Origin: Pseudomonadota bacterium
GTDB taxonomy: Bacteria > Pseudomonadota > Gammaproteobacteria > Burkholderiales > SG8-39
Direction of reading: 5' to 3'
Length of the DNA stretch: 46,449 nucleotides
NCBI GenBank assembly: GCA_026399375.1
Contig: JAPLRD010000044.1
Location: 1 to 46,449, forward strand
Shown here: in pieces, positions 16,736 to 25,297 of the stretch
Position numbering within the stretch: the first letter of the stretch is position 1
How the letters are laid out: each line of letters opens with the position of its first letter
Translations under genes and position numbers: made by a program
The notes under the pieces: generated by a model
Told to the model about the DNA's origin: nothing
The model's database searches: none
What the model saw: the letters and a program-made list of their open reading frames with translations, nothing else

Positions 16736-16880
16736 TGTGCCTTCCGAGGTCGGCCACGTTTGTCGACTCGTTCGATGACTGGCGGCAGCGGTTCGATCAG
16801 ATTCCATTGTTCATCTGTCAGGTCTTCGGCTCGGCTCATGTTCTCCTGTCACCTTTTGGGGAAAAGGCCCTCAAGAGCAA
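16736..16880 (-). mobile_element. Fragment of an IS5-family element (transposase N-terminus)
   Basis: The ORF starting at 16839 begins MSRAEDLTDEQWNLIEPLPP and continues to GRPRKAQE, the usual beginning of IS5-family (IS427-like) transposases. After about 36 residues it runs straight into the decayed glycosyltransferase in another frame. A GGAG ribosome-binding site precedes the ATG, and the sequence GAGGGCCTTTTCCCC upstream (plus-strand 16858-16872) could be an element end. Only the first fragment remains, so the element is dead. The right boundary is approximate. Confidence 0.65.
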
Positions 16881-16954
16881 ACAGAAGTCATTGCAAGCTA
16901 ACAGACCCTTTCTTGAGATGAGTTCTAGTTACGCAGATAGTTCATCATGCGGGA

Positions 16955-17629
16955 TTAGCGTTTGCTTACCGCAGGCACACCAGCCACCATCGCGCCCGCC
17001 TCGACCGAGCAGGTCACGCATGCCCCCGCCGCAATAACGGCATCGTCGCCGATTACGAGCCTCTCGTTTTCCGAGCCATTGATAATGACTGCTCCGATTC
17101 CAATAAAAGCACGCCGACCTACGCTGACATGTCCGGCAATATGAACACCGGGCGAGAGCGTTGCGAACTCCGCCACTTCAGCATCATGGCTAATCGTACA
17201 GCCAATATTGATATGAACATGCCTGCCGATGTGGATATTGGTGGTAAGAATTGTGCCCGCACAGATGACTGAACCCTGGCCAATGTTAACCGATGGCGAC
17301 AATTCGATTCCTGGGTGTATTAGTGATACAGGGGTGAGCCCAGCCCGCTCGCACAGGATTACGCTGCGCTCACGAGCCAACGCATCACCTAGCGCCACAA
17401 CGTAGCCGGCTTCCTCGCCCAGTGCAATTGCGTCATCTAGCAGGCATACCGCCAAGCCATTGACGTGCTTCACCCGGTATGCGGGTTTGTCGACTACAAA
17501 ACACAGATCCGATCTCTTCCAGCCCACCAGTTCGGCGAGCCATGCAAGTTCACGTCCATGGCCGCCTGCCCCAAAAATTGCAAGCCTCCGCCGTGTCGAC
17601 CGTAGTCTGTTCTGCATTGCCTTTGTCAT
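16955..17629 (-). CDS. NeuD/PglD-like sugar O- or N-acyltransferase
   Basis: The 224-residue protein has the two-part PglD/NeuD build: an N-terminal nucleotide-sugar binding region (LAIFGAGGHGRELAWLAELVG) and a C-terminal left-handed beta-helix of hexapeptide repeats (VNIGQGSVICAGTILTTNIHIG onward). The catalytic histidine of this family is in NIGCTISHDAEVA. It would acetylate the amino group of a nucleotide-linked aminosugar using acetyl-CoA. It starts one base after the stop of the DegT aminotransferase, so the two enzymes are a typical biosynthetic pair. The exact sugar is unknown. Confidence 0.85.
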   Translation of the reverse strand: MTKAMQNRLRSTRRRLAIFGAGGHGRELAWLAELVGWKRSDLCFVVDKPAYRVKHVNGLAVCLLDDAIALGEEAGYVVALGDALARERSVILCERAGLTPVSLIHPGIELSPSVNIGQGSVICAGTILTTNIHIGRHVHINIGCTISHDAEVAEFATLSPGVHIAGHVSVGRRAFIGIGAVIINGSENERLVIGDDAVIAAGACVTCSVEAGAMVAGVPAVSKR

Positions 17630-17630
17630 G

Positions 17631-18800
17631 TCAATACGTACTCAGAATGCGCAAAACAGAAGCGATAGTTTCGATAGCCTCCGCTGGTAGGGTCGTGCCT
17701 GTGGGTAACACTACAACGCGGCTGGCAACTAATTCCGTATTTGGCAGCATCAAGTAGGCATGCGGGAACAAATCGCGGTATGGCCTCATTCGATGGCATC
17801 CGGGCCAGAAATACTTTCGAGCCAGGACATTTTCTGCATGCAGCGCCTTCACTACATCATCCCTGCTCACCGGGAATTGCTCACCGATTTCTAAAACGAT
17901 GTACTGGTAATTGTTCCTCTCGGTTTCGTCATAGGCTATCAGGCTGAGGCCCGAAATAGCTGCCATGGTTTCTTTGTAGGTGTGGTAGTTGCGGCGATTG
18001 GTCTCCACGGTACTGTCGATGGCATCGAGGTTCGTAAGGCCCATGGCGGCAGATATTTCTGTCATCTTGCCGTTGGTACCTGGATGGATGACGTTGTCGA
18101 AACCGGCAAAGCCGAAATTGCGCATCAGACGCAATTTCTCGGCCAGCGCATCATTGTTGGTGACCACGGCACCACCTTCGAAAGTGTTGAAGAACTTGGT
18201 AGCGTGGAAGCTAAATACCTCAAATTCGCCAAGACTCCCAATCATGATGCCCTCGCGGCTGCAGTCAAAGGCATGGGAGGCATCGTACATAAGCTTGAGG
18301 CCATGTTGATCGGCGATGGCTTTCAGCTCGACATGGGGTGCAGGTCGGCCCCACAAATGCACGCCAATGATGCCGCTCGTACGCGGGGTGATCATGCGCC
18401 GGACAGCGGCGGGATCCAGATTATGAGTCGCCGGATCGATATCGGCAAAAACAGGTGTGATCTCCTGCCAATGAAGCGCATGTGCAGTTGCAATGAAAGT
18501 GTAGGATGGGACAATTACTTCGCCTGTGAGTTCCAACGCACGAATCGCAATTTCCAGTGCTATGGTCCCGTTACATACGGCGACACAGTTTCTGACGCCA
18601 AGTCGGCCGGCAATTCTAGATTCTAGTTCCTGGACCACGGGCCCGTTATTGGTCAGCCAATGGCTGTCAAAGATGGCCCCTACCCGCTGCATGAAGTTAT
18701 CGCGACTGCCCATGTTCGGTCTGCCAACATGTAGTTGTTCAGCAAAAGCTGGCGGTGCGCCGTTGATGGCCAAGTCGCTTCTTGTTCGGATAGTCTTCAT
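17631..18800 (-). CDS. DegT/DnrJ/EryC1 family nucleotide-sugar aminotransferase
   Basis: A 389-residue PLP-dependent aminotransferase that would convert a nucleotide-linked keto sugar to an amino sugar using glutamate. VPSYTFIATAHAL, YDASHAFDC and the PLP-lysine motif FSFHATKFFNTFEGG (near residue 195) are clear; the FSFHATK version is common in VioA-like 4-aminotransferases acting on dTDP-4-keto-6-deoxyglucose, so dTDP-Qui4N-type chemistry is a reasonable inference. It is followed immediately by the NeuD-like acyltransferase. No sugar dehydratase is in the window, so the keto substrate must be made elsewhere. Confidence 0.88.
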   Translation of the reverse strand: MKTIRTRSDLAINGAPPAFAEQLHVGRPNMGSRDNFMQRVGAIFDSHWLTNNGPVVQELESRIAGRLGVRNCVAVCNGTIALEIAIRALELTGEVIVPSYTFIATAHALHWQEITPVFADIDPATHNLDPAAVRRMITPRTSGIIGVHLWGRPAPHVELKAIADQHGLKLMYDASHAFDCSREGIMIGSLGEFEVFSFHATKFFNTFEGGAVVTNNDALAEKLRLMRNFGFAGFDNVIHPGTNGKMTEISAAMGLTNLDAIDSTVETNRRNYHTYKETMAAISGLSLIAYDETERNNYQYIVLEIGEQFPVSRDDVVKALHAENVLARKYFWPGCHRMRPYRDLFPHAYLMLPNTELVASRVVVLPTGTTLPAEAIETIASVLRILSTY

Positions 18801-19001
18801 TGAGATTCCGGTTTGCTGCTTACTTATTCATACGCCAGCCGATCTCCCAAAATCGAAACTAAATAGTATTACCGGCATGTTTAAACTATATTGAAATTAC
18901 GACATCGCCAGTATCGCCAACCTACACAAGCCGCTGAGTAACAACTAACTCCGGACGCCGCCATTGCAAAGACTTGCTGCTGATTTCCTGCAGGACAGAT
19001 T
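18801..19001 (-). promoter_or_regulatory. A+T-rich spacer upstream of the aminotransferase gene, possible internal promoter
   Basis: This 200-base gap is longer than most in the locus. On the minus strand it contains TTCAAT and TAATAC about 18 bases apart (around 18865-18900), followed by roughly 60 bases of leader, which could be a promoter for the aminotransferase-acyltransferase pair. The match to consensus is weak and no hairpin terminator was found, so this is a suggestion only. Confidence 0.3.
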
Positions 19002-19928
19002 TCACTTAGTGTAGTGCGCGGTCAACTTTCTGTATGCCGCCGCCAGTCGTTCCGCGCGTGCGAACCCAAGTAGACGAGCGGCCCAGCGGTAATGATTGGG
19101 CTGGCTACTGTAGGATGGTGGCCCGAGGCGAACCGCCAATGCGAACCCAGCTCTTGCGCCGTCGATATCTCCCAGTTGGTATAGATTGCGCGAAAATCTT
19201 AACAGAGCGTCGCCAATATAGCTGCGGTAGGAAGGCGTAAGGGATTTTGCAAGCCGTTCGAGGACGCGCACACTGTCGCGATACACCTCAATGCGCCTGG
19301 TGCTCCTGCTGTCCGGGCGCAGGCGAAGTTCGGCCAGCGGCCTCGTGAGCAATTCGTATTGTGGCGCCGCGAGCGACAGCCTGATGTGAAAGTCGTAATC
19401 CTCCGACTGGTGCACGCTTTCGTCGTAGCCACCCAGATCGAGAACGAACGCTCTGCGGTAGGTTCCGGCTATTGTCAGCATTACGCCTTCGATGCAGAAA
19501 CGGGTCAGATCGCCATGTTCAGCCAGTTCAGACAGACCCATGACCCGGGAGCTATGTGCGACCCCGTCTTGCGTGGATATGAGTTCAGTGAAAACGGCGT
19601 CAGGTTGATGCTGGTCCAGCACCCTGCGTACTTCCGCCTGCCACTCTGGTAGGAAAAGATCGTCGGAGTCATGAAAATGGATATACTGCGCCCTACTCTC
19701 CCGCAGCAGAATGTTCCTGCCGCACGACGGCCCAAGGTTGTGTTCCCCTCGGATGACTCGAACCGGAATGTTCTCCGGCAGATAATTCTGCGCGGAGTAG
19801 GACGATGCGTCGTCGTAAACCAGTATTTCCAAATCGGATGTACCTTGGCACGCCAGCGATACGATCGCCTGCGTCAGCATTGCCTGTTCGTTAAAGTAGG
19901 TAAATCCAACGCATAGTATGGGATTCAT
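19002..19928 (-). CDS. Glycosyltransferase family 2
   Basis: A 308-residue GT-A transferase. LCVGFTYFNEQAMLTQAIVSLACQG, LEILVYDDASSYS, GPSCGRNILL and the acidic metal site YIHFHDSDDLFLPEW (near residue 88) are clear. The C-terminal tail contains a short TPR-like segment (RFSRNLYQLGDIDGARAGFALAVRLGPPSY). The same tail survives as a broken copy at 16544-16735. It lies nine bases after the FkbM methyltransferase gene in the same operon. Confidence 0.87.
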   Translation of the reverse strand: MNPILCVGFTYFNEQAMLTQAIVSLACQGTSDLEILVYDDASSYSAQNYLPENIPVRVIRGEHNLGPSCGRNILLRESRAQYIHFHDSDDLFLPEWQAEVRRVLDQHQPDAVFTELISTQDGVAHSSRVMGLSELAEHGDLTRFCIEGVMLTIAGTYRRAFVLDLGGYDESVHQSEDYDFHIRLSLAAPQYELLTRPLAELRLRPDSRSTRRIEVYRDSVRVLERLAKSLTPSYRSYIGDALLRFSRNLYQLGDIDGARAGFALAVRLGPPSYSSQPNHYRWAARLLGFARAERLAAAYRKLTAHYTK

Positions 19929-19937
19929 GCGCGCGAT

Positions 19938-20795
19938 TCAGGGCATAACGGGCTGCGCTGCGCTGCGGAATGCTAGATAGTTTTCGCGGCTTTCAATCCA
20001 TCCATGTGTGCGGGGCAGGTGCTGGATGCGGTAGCCGTTACTACCAAGGATCGATTCGATTTCGGGCTCAAGCAAGCCCCCGTGCTGATCGCACCTTCCT
20101 TCGAACACGATAAGACGAGGGGGGGACTGCGACAGCAGGTTCCCCGCTCCCATGAAGACGCCGGACTCCCAGCCTTCAACATCCACTTTCATTACATCGG
20201 GAGGCAGCATGCCAAGCTGGACAAATGCATCTAAGCTGATCATGTCAATCCGGAAGACCGCAGTCGGGCGTCCTTGCGCGCCGATCCCGCTTATACCGGA
20301 ATTGGCCACATGCGTGCGCGTAAACCACTCCGTGCCCTCAACCCGACCCACCCCGCTTTGTACCGCGGTCCAAGTTTCCTGCGCACCCGCATTAATCTCG
20401 AGATTGTGGCAAAGTATTCCGCAAGAAATCGGGTCCGGTTCGAACGCAAATACCCTGGCACCTCGCGATAAGGCGATTAGCGAATGGTAGCCAACATTGG
20501 CGCCCACGTCGTAGAAGATGTCGCCCTTCTGCAAATTGACCAGCAAGAACTCGGTCAGTTCCGGCTCATAGCTGCCGGAAGTCAGAATCTCCCGCTGCAG
20601 CAGATCGGCCCTGTCCAACGCCATCCGCATTTCAAAGGAGGTCGTGGCGAGGATTCTCTTTTCGCCGAAGATTGTTTCCATGACGGACACGAGGCGCAGC
20701 CGCCCCGGAAATTCGCCGCATCTACACAAGCCACACAGAAATGAATTCAATGCGCGATTGTGACGCTCAAGCGACAATGGGACCCTGCGTTGCAT
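19938..20795 (-). CDS. FkbM family methyltransferase
   Basis: A 285-residue SAM-dependent methyltransferase of the FkbM type. Motif I is GDIFYDVGANVGYHSLIALSRG (near residue 100), the acidic ribose-binding position is in VFAFEPDPISC, and the FkbM-specific VMKVDVEGWESGVFMGA follows. Members O-methylate sugars or polyketides; beside glycosyltransferases the target is probably a sugar hydroxyl of the surface glycan. The N-terminal 90 residues are a less conserved extension with several cysteines (CGLCRCGEF). Ten bases separate it from the upstream GT2. Confidence 0.86.
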   Translation of the reverse strand: MQRRVPLSLERHNRALNSFLCGLCRCGEFPGRLRLVSVMETIFGEKRILATTSFEMRMALDRADLLQREILTSGSYEPELTEFLLVNLQKGDIFYDVGANVGYHSLIALSRGARVFAFEPDPISCGILCHNLEINAGAQETWTAVQSGVGRVEGTEWFTRTHVANSGISGIGAQGRPTAVFRIDMISLDAFVQLGMLPPDVMKVDVEGWESGVFMGAGNLLSQSPPRLIVFEGRCDQHGGLLEPEIESILGSNGYRIQHLPRTHGWIESRENYLAFRSAAQPVMP

Positions 20796-20805
20796 CGTTT
20801 ATACG

Positions 20806-21891
20806 TCAATTGATAGGCGGAAGCTCTTCCGTAGGCGCGCTCGTTCTGGACAACAATTTCCTTCTTAGCGCTCCCCAGAAAAAGCGCTTGGTGAGCACTT
20901 TTGGTCGGCTGAGCAGCAACCGAAAAAGATCGGTCACCACACTACTACGCGTAAGCTGCCACCGAGTGATTTCCAGTTGCGACTGCATCATTGCCAGCCA
21001 TCTGACAGCTTGCCCTCTGATACATAAATCGGAAAAGTGGTAGCCGCGAACGAAATCCATGGCCTCGATCGCAAACTTGTCACTATCGCAAGTTGTTTTG
21101 GAAGCGCTTTGCATACGGAAGGAGGCGATGCACTCTGACCCTTCCAAGAAGCAATCGCCGTAGGCGTCAGCCAACCTCAGATATAGAGTCCAGTCCATCA
21201 CATAGTGATAGCGATCGTCTAGCACAAGGTCCGGCTTTCGTATGAAGGTAGAAGGCTGAGGCGTGACCTGCACTGGCTGCGCGCCGAGAAAGCTTGCGGC
21301 AGATTCTGGCTTTCGTGGTCGCCAGGTTTCAAGAATACGGATTCCGGCTTCGTCCACGATGTTGCAAGCGAACACGAGTGCCTGAATCCTACTGTTCGCT
21401 AGTGCTGCGAGCCTTCCTACTGCGCCGAGTGCGCTAGGGTTCAGTCGGTCGTCGCTGTTGATCCAGTTCGCCCAGTCACCAGAAACTTTCGCCAGACCCT
21501 TATTGATCGCGTCGGTCTGGCCTCGATCGGTTTCGCTGACCCAGTAGGCAAGCCAGGGCGAATACTTTTTGATGACATCGATGCTGGCATCTGCGCTGCC
21601 GCCATCGACCACCGCATATTGGAGATTAGGATAGCCCTGAAGCAATACCGAGCGAATGGTTTCCTCGATGAAGCGACCCTGGTTATAGCTGGGCGTTACC
21701 AAGCATATGGTTGGCCACTCGCGCCCATCCAGCATCCTGTCGGACAACTGCGCAGACCCCTCGGTCCACGGCCAGCCAGTCTTGCCTGGTTGTGGGGGCG
21801 GGAGTTCGGCCAATGTCGGACAGCGAATTGACCGCATCAGGCATCCTTCGAAATCCATGTTGTGCCTAAGCAGCGAGCACCCAAATGTCAT
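20806..21891 (-). CDS. Glycosyltransferase family 2
   Basis: A 361-residue GT-A transferase. The core begins TICLVTPSYNQGRFIEETIRSVLLQGYP, continues YAVVDGGSADASIDVI and YWVSETDRGQTDAINKGLAK, and has the metal-binding GDWANWINSDDRLNP (near residue 142). This is the WcaA-like branch found in many O-antigen loci. A proline-rich lead of about 55 residues precedes it, so a later start (MRSIRCPTL, 21837) is possible, but the ATG at 21891 overlaps the upstream stop as ATGA and is preferred. Confidence 0.86.
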   Translation of the reverse strand: MTFGCSLLRHNMDFEGCLMRSIRCPTLAELPPPQPGKTGWPWTEGSAQLSDRMLDGREWPTICLVTPSYNQGRFIEETIRSVLLQGYPNLQYAVVDGGSADASIDVIKKYSPWLAYWVSETDRGQTDAINKGLAKVSGDWANWINSDDRLNPSALGAVGRLAALANSRIQALVFACNIVDEAGIRILETWRPRKPESAASFLGAQPVQVTPQPSTFIRKPDLVLDDRYHYVMDWTLYLRLADAYGDCFLEGSECIASFRMQSASKTTCDSDKFAIEAMDFVRGYHFSDLCIRGQAVRWLAMMQSQLEITRWQLTRSSVVTDLFRLLLSRPKVLTKRFFWGALRRKLLSRTSAPTEELPPIN

Positions 21892-22628
21892 TGTGATGTC
21901 GCGAACGCTGCAGGATCGTAGTGCCGCAGGTCACTCAAGCTGCCTAGTTCATTAGTTAGGACTGAATCACCGACGAAGAGGACGCAACCCCGTTTCGCGC
22001 CCGTTTCTTCACTAGAATGCGCGGCCGGGAAGAACACTTCCAAACCAAATTGCTCTATTGCGACCCTAGCATAACCCAAAGTCAACGCATTGCCCGCGCC
22101 GTAACAATCGAAACCATAACCAGGGTCATCAGGCACCTGAAAATCGTCAATCAATACGACTGCGTGTGGCCAGTACGTAAAGACTAGCTGTAGTTCCTCA
22201 GCTAGGGGGAGGTCGGTATCCCAGTGGGAATCGAGATAGAAAAACACCCGACATCCAGAAAGGCGTGGTTCCTTAGTTAGTGATCTAAGGGCAGATCTAC
22301 TATCGCCGTGAAGTATCGTCACATTGCGGCGCAACAGCAAACGCATTGTCGAATAACCATAATAGCGCTTGCTAATTTCGATGGTAAACACATGGCCAGT
22401 ACATAGGTCAGCGAAATACTCCGTACTGGTGGCCCGATATGTGCCGGTTTCAACAACGGCATTGAATCGAAGTTTAGAGATGAGCGAAGCCACCATTTCC
22501 TGACGGCGCTCTTGCCCATTTAGTGGGCCACCCCAACTTTTTCGGGTTTCGCGAAAACGCAGATACTCTAGTCCACCGAGTACTTTCTCACCCAACATTT
22601 CTTTCAATAGATGCTTCAGAATAGCCAT
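21888..22628 (-). CDS. Class I SAM methyltransferase-like protein (MT24-type)
   Basis: The protein of about 246 residues has a Rossmann core with VVETGTYRATSTEYFA in place of the usual glycine motif, VFTIEISKRYYGYS, VTILHGDSRSALRSL, FFYLDSHWDTDLPLAEEL and VVLIDDFQVPDD. This is the pattern of methyltransferase-24-like proteins often found near sugar genes. It may act on a sugar or glycan, but the function is inferred from fold and context only. The ATG at 22628 (MAILKH) replaces the TTG start of the track. A perfect palindrome lies 27 bases upstream of the start. Confidence 0.72.
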   Translation of the reverse strand: MAILKHLLKEMLGEKVLGGLEYLRFRETRKSWGGPLNGQERRQEMVASLISKLRFNAVVETGTYRATSTEYFADLCTGHVFTIEISKRYYGYSTMRLLLRRNVTILHGDSRSALRSLTKEPRLSGCRVFFYLDSHWDTDLPLAEELQLVFTYWPHAVVLIDDFQVPDDPGYGFDCYGAGNALTLGYARVAIEQFGLEVFFPAAHSSEETGAKRGCVLFVGDSVLTNELGSLSDLRHYDPAAFATSQ

Positions 22629-22654
22629 CGGTAAAGTGGCCCGGAAAGTGCAAC

Positions 22655-22670
22655 GCAATCAAGTGATTGC
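22655..22670. promoter_or_regulatory. Perfect palindrome GCAATCA-AG-TGATTGC upstream of the MT24-type gene
   Basis: Two seven-base arms separated by two bases form an exact inverted repeat about 27 bases before the start codon at 22628. Its size and position would suit a dimeric regulator or a short mRNA hairpin. No regulator is known for it, and chance cannot be excluded. Confidence 0.3.
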
Positions 22671-23068
22671 ACATACACCCTGTGAGAGGTTCCCCGTTCA
22701 GAGGTGGTTTTGAGCCGGAGACTCAATCTGCCCATGATTAATACAAGCCGTCCATCGCCTAGGGCATTGAAGGGCCTAATCCAATATGCCGCATTATTGA
22801 TATCTAAGAACCGGTTTCAAAATGAAAGATGAGGCTCGAGCGCAGAACGAACACAGTCCCAGTCAAGGCCGCGCGGTCCGTTATGCCGGATAATCGGCCA
22901 GGATTCTTCTTGTACCATCGTTTGGCCCGAGCAGCATCGCCTCGATAACGTTCCGCAATTGGCCGTCGATCAGTTGCTTGGACAATGCTCTTCTCAATAA
23001 AAAACAATGCCCAAGTTAGCAGATTTCCGCTCAAGTTAACAGCCCCTAGTATCATTTTGAGACCCGCT
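22671..23068. other. About 400 bases without a recognisable gene, between Wzt and the MT24-type gene
   Basis: The stretch after the Wzt stop holds one open frame of 83 codons on the minus strand (22804-23055, starting MILGAVNLSGNLLTW, 13 bases after the Wzt stop). It has no recognised domain, a poor ribosome-binding site and A+T-rich sequence, and could be a decayed gene or a true small unknown protein. The rest, 22671-22803, shows no terminator or clear promoter, although TATTAA-like sequences on the minus strand near 22740 could serve the downstream genes. Confidence 0.35.
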
Positions 23069-24346
23069 CTAAATCTCCCATTTAGCGTCCATCGCGATTT
23101 GGTATCGCTGTGAATTGGGCGCCATGCCGGAGTTATAAACGTCTGAATTGTGTACGGTAAAGACTCCCGCTTCAAAACTACGAGACAACCACTCCCTATT
23201 TGGTATGGCTAATCCAGCGCCTATAAGATATTGACCCGCTGACAAAGGGAAGCGAGAGACCCTACAGTCGACGACATTCTCTCCTTTACGAAATGGAATA
23301 GAAAATTGCTGATCAGGTTGGGTCGAAAGCAATGCCAAAGTGGAGCCGGTTAAAGATGTTATTTTCAAAACCACTGATCCTGATTCGATAGGGTGTGGAG
23401 AATTGAAGTAAATGCGAAAGACCGCATCATCCCAGGTTTTAACGGCTAGAGGTTTGGTTTTCGCTGCATTCAATATTTCAATTCTCTTAACGCTGAATTG
23501 ATCGCTTGGAACATCCTCGATGTCAATGATACTGGATGATTCAGCATGTCGATATTGCGCAACGTAATTCTCAACAATACTTTCAATGTCGTCAACGTCA
23601 TTCAGCCTGCCTTGCTCAAGAAAAATGCCCTTCAAGCATAGTTTTCTTATGCTGTCTAAGTTGTGACTAACGAACAAGACGGTTCTGCCAGAACTGCTTA
23701 CGGACTCCATCTTTCCCAAGCATTTATCCTGAAACCGCATATCCCCAACCGCCAGCACTTCATCCACAAGCAGGACCTCAGATTCCAGGTGTGCCGCTAC
23801 AGCAAAGGCTAGGCGCACATACATACCGGAAGAGTAGCGTTTGACTGGGGTATCTAGGAAGTCGTCGACCTCGGCAAAGGCCACGATCTCATCGAACTTA
23901 CGCTGAATTTCACGACGAGACATACCGAGGATGGCGCCGTTCAGGAAAATATTTTCGCGGCCACTCAATTCAGGATGAAATCCGGTTCCGACCTCCAGCA
24001 GGCTGGCGACGCGCCCGCTGATCTGGATGCGTCCCTTGGTGGGTTCGGTAACTCGACTGAGGAGTTTTAGCAGCGTGGACTTGCCCGCGCCGTTGCGCCC
24101 GATGATGCCGACGCGGTCCCCTTGCTTGACCTCAAACGAGACCTCCTTCAGCGCCCAAAATTCCTCCACCTCGTCACCCTGCACGATTGCGCGGCCATGA
24201 AACATGTCTCGGGTCTTGCGGGCCACGTTTCGGATATTGCGGGCAAGGACGTCGCGCAGGGTTGTATAGCGTTGCGCCTGGCTGGCGTTATGGCCAATCA
24301 GATAGGACTTGCTGAGATTTTCGACGGAGATGGAGATATCAGTCAT
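23069..24346 (-). CDS. wzt: ABC transporter ATP-binding protein for polysaccharide export (Wzt-like, with C-terminal glycan-binding domain)
   Basis: A 425-residue protein. The nucleotide-binding domain (residues about 1-250) has Walker A IGRNGAGKST, signature YSSGMYVRLAFAVAA, Walker B VLLVDEVLAVGD and the switch histidine in LFVSHN. Residues about 260-425 form a beta-rich domain like Wzt-C, which in known systems recognises the modified non-reducing end of the finished glycan before export. With the Wzm-like permease it would flip a completed undecaprenyl-linked polysaccharide into the periplasm. The tail is more A+T-rich than the ATPase part, consistent with exchange of the specificity domain. 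Confidence 0.92.
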   Translation of the reverse strand: MTDISISVENLSKSYLIGHNASQAQRYTTLRDVLARNIRNVARKTRDMFHGRAIVQGDEVEEFWALKEVSFEVKQGDRVGIIGRNGAGKSTLLKLLSRVTEPTKGRIQISGRVASLLEVGTGFHPELSGRENIFLNGAILGMSRREIQRKFDEIVAFAEVDDFLDTPVKRYSSGMYVRLAFAVAAHLESEVLLVDEVLAVGDMRFQDKCLGKMESVSSSGRTVLFVSHNLDSIRKLCLKGIFLEQGRLNDVDDIESIVENYVAQYRHAESSSIIDIEDVPSDQFSVKRIEILNAAKTKPLAVKTWDDAVFRIYFNSPHPIESGSVVLKITSLTGSTLALLSTQPDQQFSIPFRKGENVVDCRVSRFPLSAGQYLIGAGLAIPNREWLSRSFEAGVFTVHNSDVYNSGMAPNSQRYQIAMDAKWEI

Positions 24347-24349
24347 GCG

Positions 24350-25180
24350 TCAGATCAAGTCGGCGAAGCTTTTTTCCATCCTCCGGAACTTGCGGATGCC
24401 AATCCACAGGAAGAAGGCGATACCGCCCCAACTGAGCAAGAAGCCCGGCAAGTACAGGCTGGATTCTCCGCCGAGGATTGCCCAGCGAAAGCCGTCGATG
24501 ACCCCAACCACCGGGTTGAGTGAGTACAGGAGCCGCCATTCAACTGGCACGACTGACGAACTGAAGCCGACTGGCGAGAGATATAGCCCGAACTGCACGA
24601 TGAAGGGAATGACGTAGCGGAAGTCGCGGTACTTGACGTTAAGCGCAGTGATCCAGAGCCCCGGCCCGAGGCTGGCGAGGAAAGCCATGAGCACGAACAG
24701 CGGGAGTGTAAGTATCTGCCAGTTGGGTAGGAACCGGTACCACAGCATCAGACCAATGAGGATAACAAAGCTAATGAGGAAATCGATGAACGATACGACC
24801 ACCGCGGCGGCTGGAACGATTAACCTCGGGAAATACACTTTGCTGATAAGGCTGGCGTTGCCGATGAGACTGCCCGAAGCGCCGGTGAGCGAGTTGGAGA
24901 AAAGTTGCCAGGGCAAGAGTCCTGCATAGACCAGCAGCGCATAAGGTGCGGCGCCTTCGGTGGGTAGCTTGGCCACCTTGCCGAAGATGAGGGTGAAGAC
25001 AATCATGGTCATCAAAGGCTGGATCAGTGCCCAAGCCAGACCAATTACAGTTTGCTTATACCGAACGGACACGTCGCGCCATGCCAGTACGAAGAAAAGT
25101 TCGCGGTAGTGCCAGAGGTCGCGCCAGTAGTGACGTTCGGCGAGGCCGGGTTCAATGATCAGGGTGTGCGGTTTGCTCAT
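24350..25180 (-). CDS. wzm: ABC-2 type polysaccharide export permease (Wzm-like)
   Basis: The 276-residue permease has six membrane segments typical of Wzm/TagG (for example MIVFTLIFGKVAKL, IVPAAAVVVSFIDFLISFVILIGLM). The N-terminal amphipathic gate region is YRELFFVLAWRDVSVRYKQTVIGLAWALIQP, the hallmark of this family, and SPVGFSSSVVPVEWRLLYSLNPVVGVIDGFRWA follows near residue 210. It forms the inner-membrane channel for the lipid-linked glycan together with the ATPase encoded three bases downstream. A 117-base gap separates it from the upstream FkbM gene. Confidence 0.92.
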   Translation of the reverse strand: MSKPHTLIIEPGLAERHYWRDLWHYRELFFVLAWRDVSVRYKQTVIGLAWALIQPLMTMIVFTLIFGKVAKLPTEGAAPYALLVYAGLLPWQLFSNSLTGASGSLIGNASLISKVYFPRLIVPAAAVVVSFIDFLISFVILIGLMLWYRFLPNWQILTLPLFVLMAFLASLGPGLWITALNVKYRDFRYVIPFIVQFGLYLSPVGFSSSVVPVEWRLLYSLNPVVGVIDGFRWAILGGESSLYLPGFLLSWGGIAFFLWIGIRKFRRMEKSFADLI

Positions 25181-25297
25181 GTGTTGTGGAACTTTGATGC
25201 TACTTCTATCGGCTAAAATCCCATCATGTTTTGGGACGAGAGTAAGAATGGAAATGTTGGCAACAAGTCAAGAGTAGAAAACACTCCGGTATGCAAA

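Noticed and set aside
22804-23175. Minus-strand 123-codon frame as given in the track
   Set aside because: Its first 40 codons overlap the end of wzt out of frame. Only the shorter version from 23055 is possible, and it is described as part of the unexplained gap.
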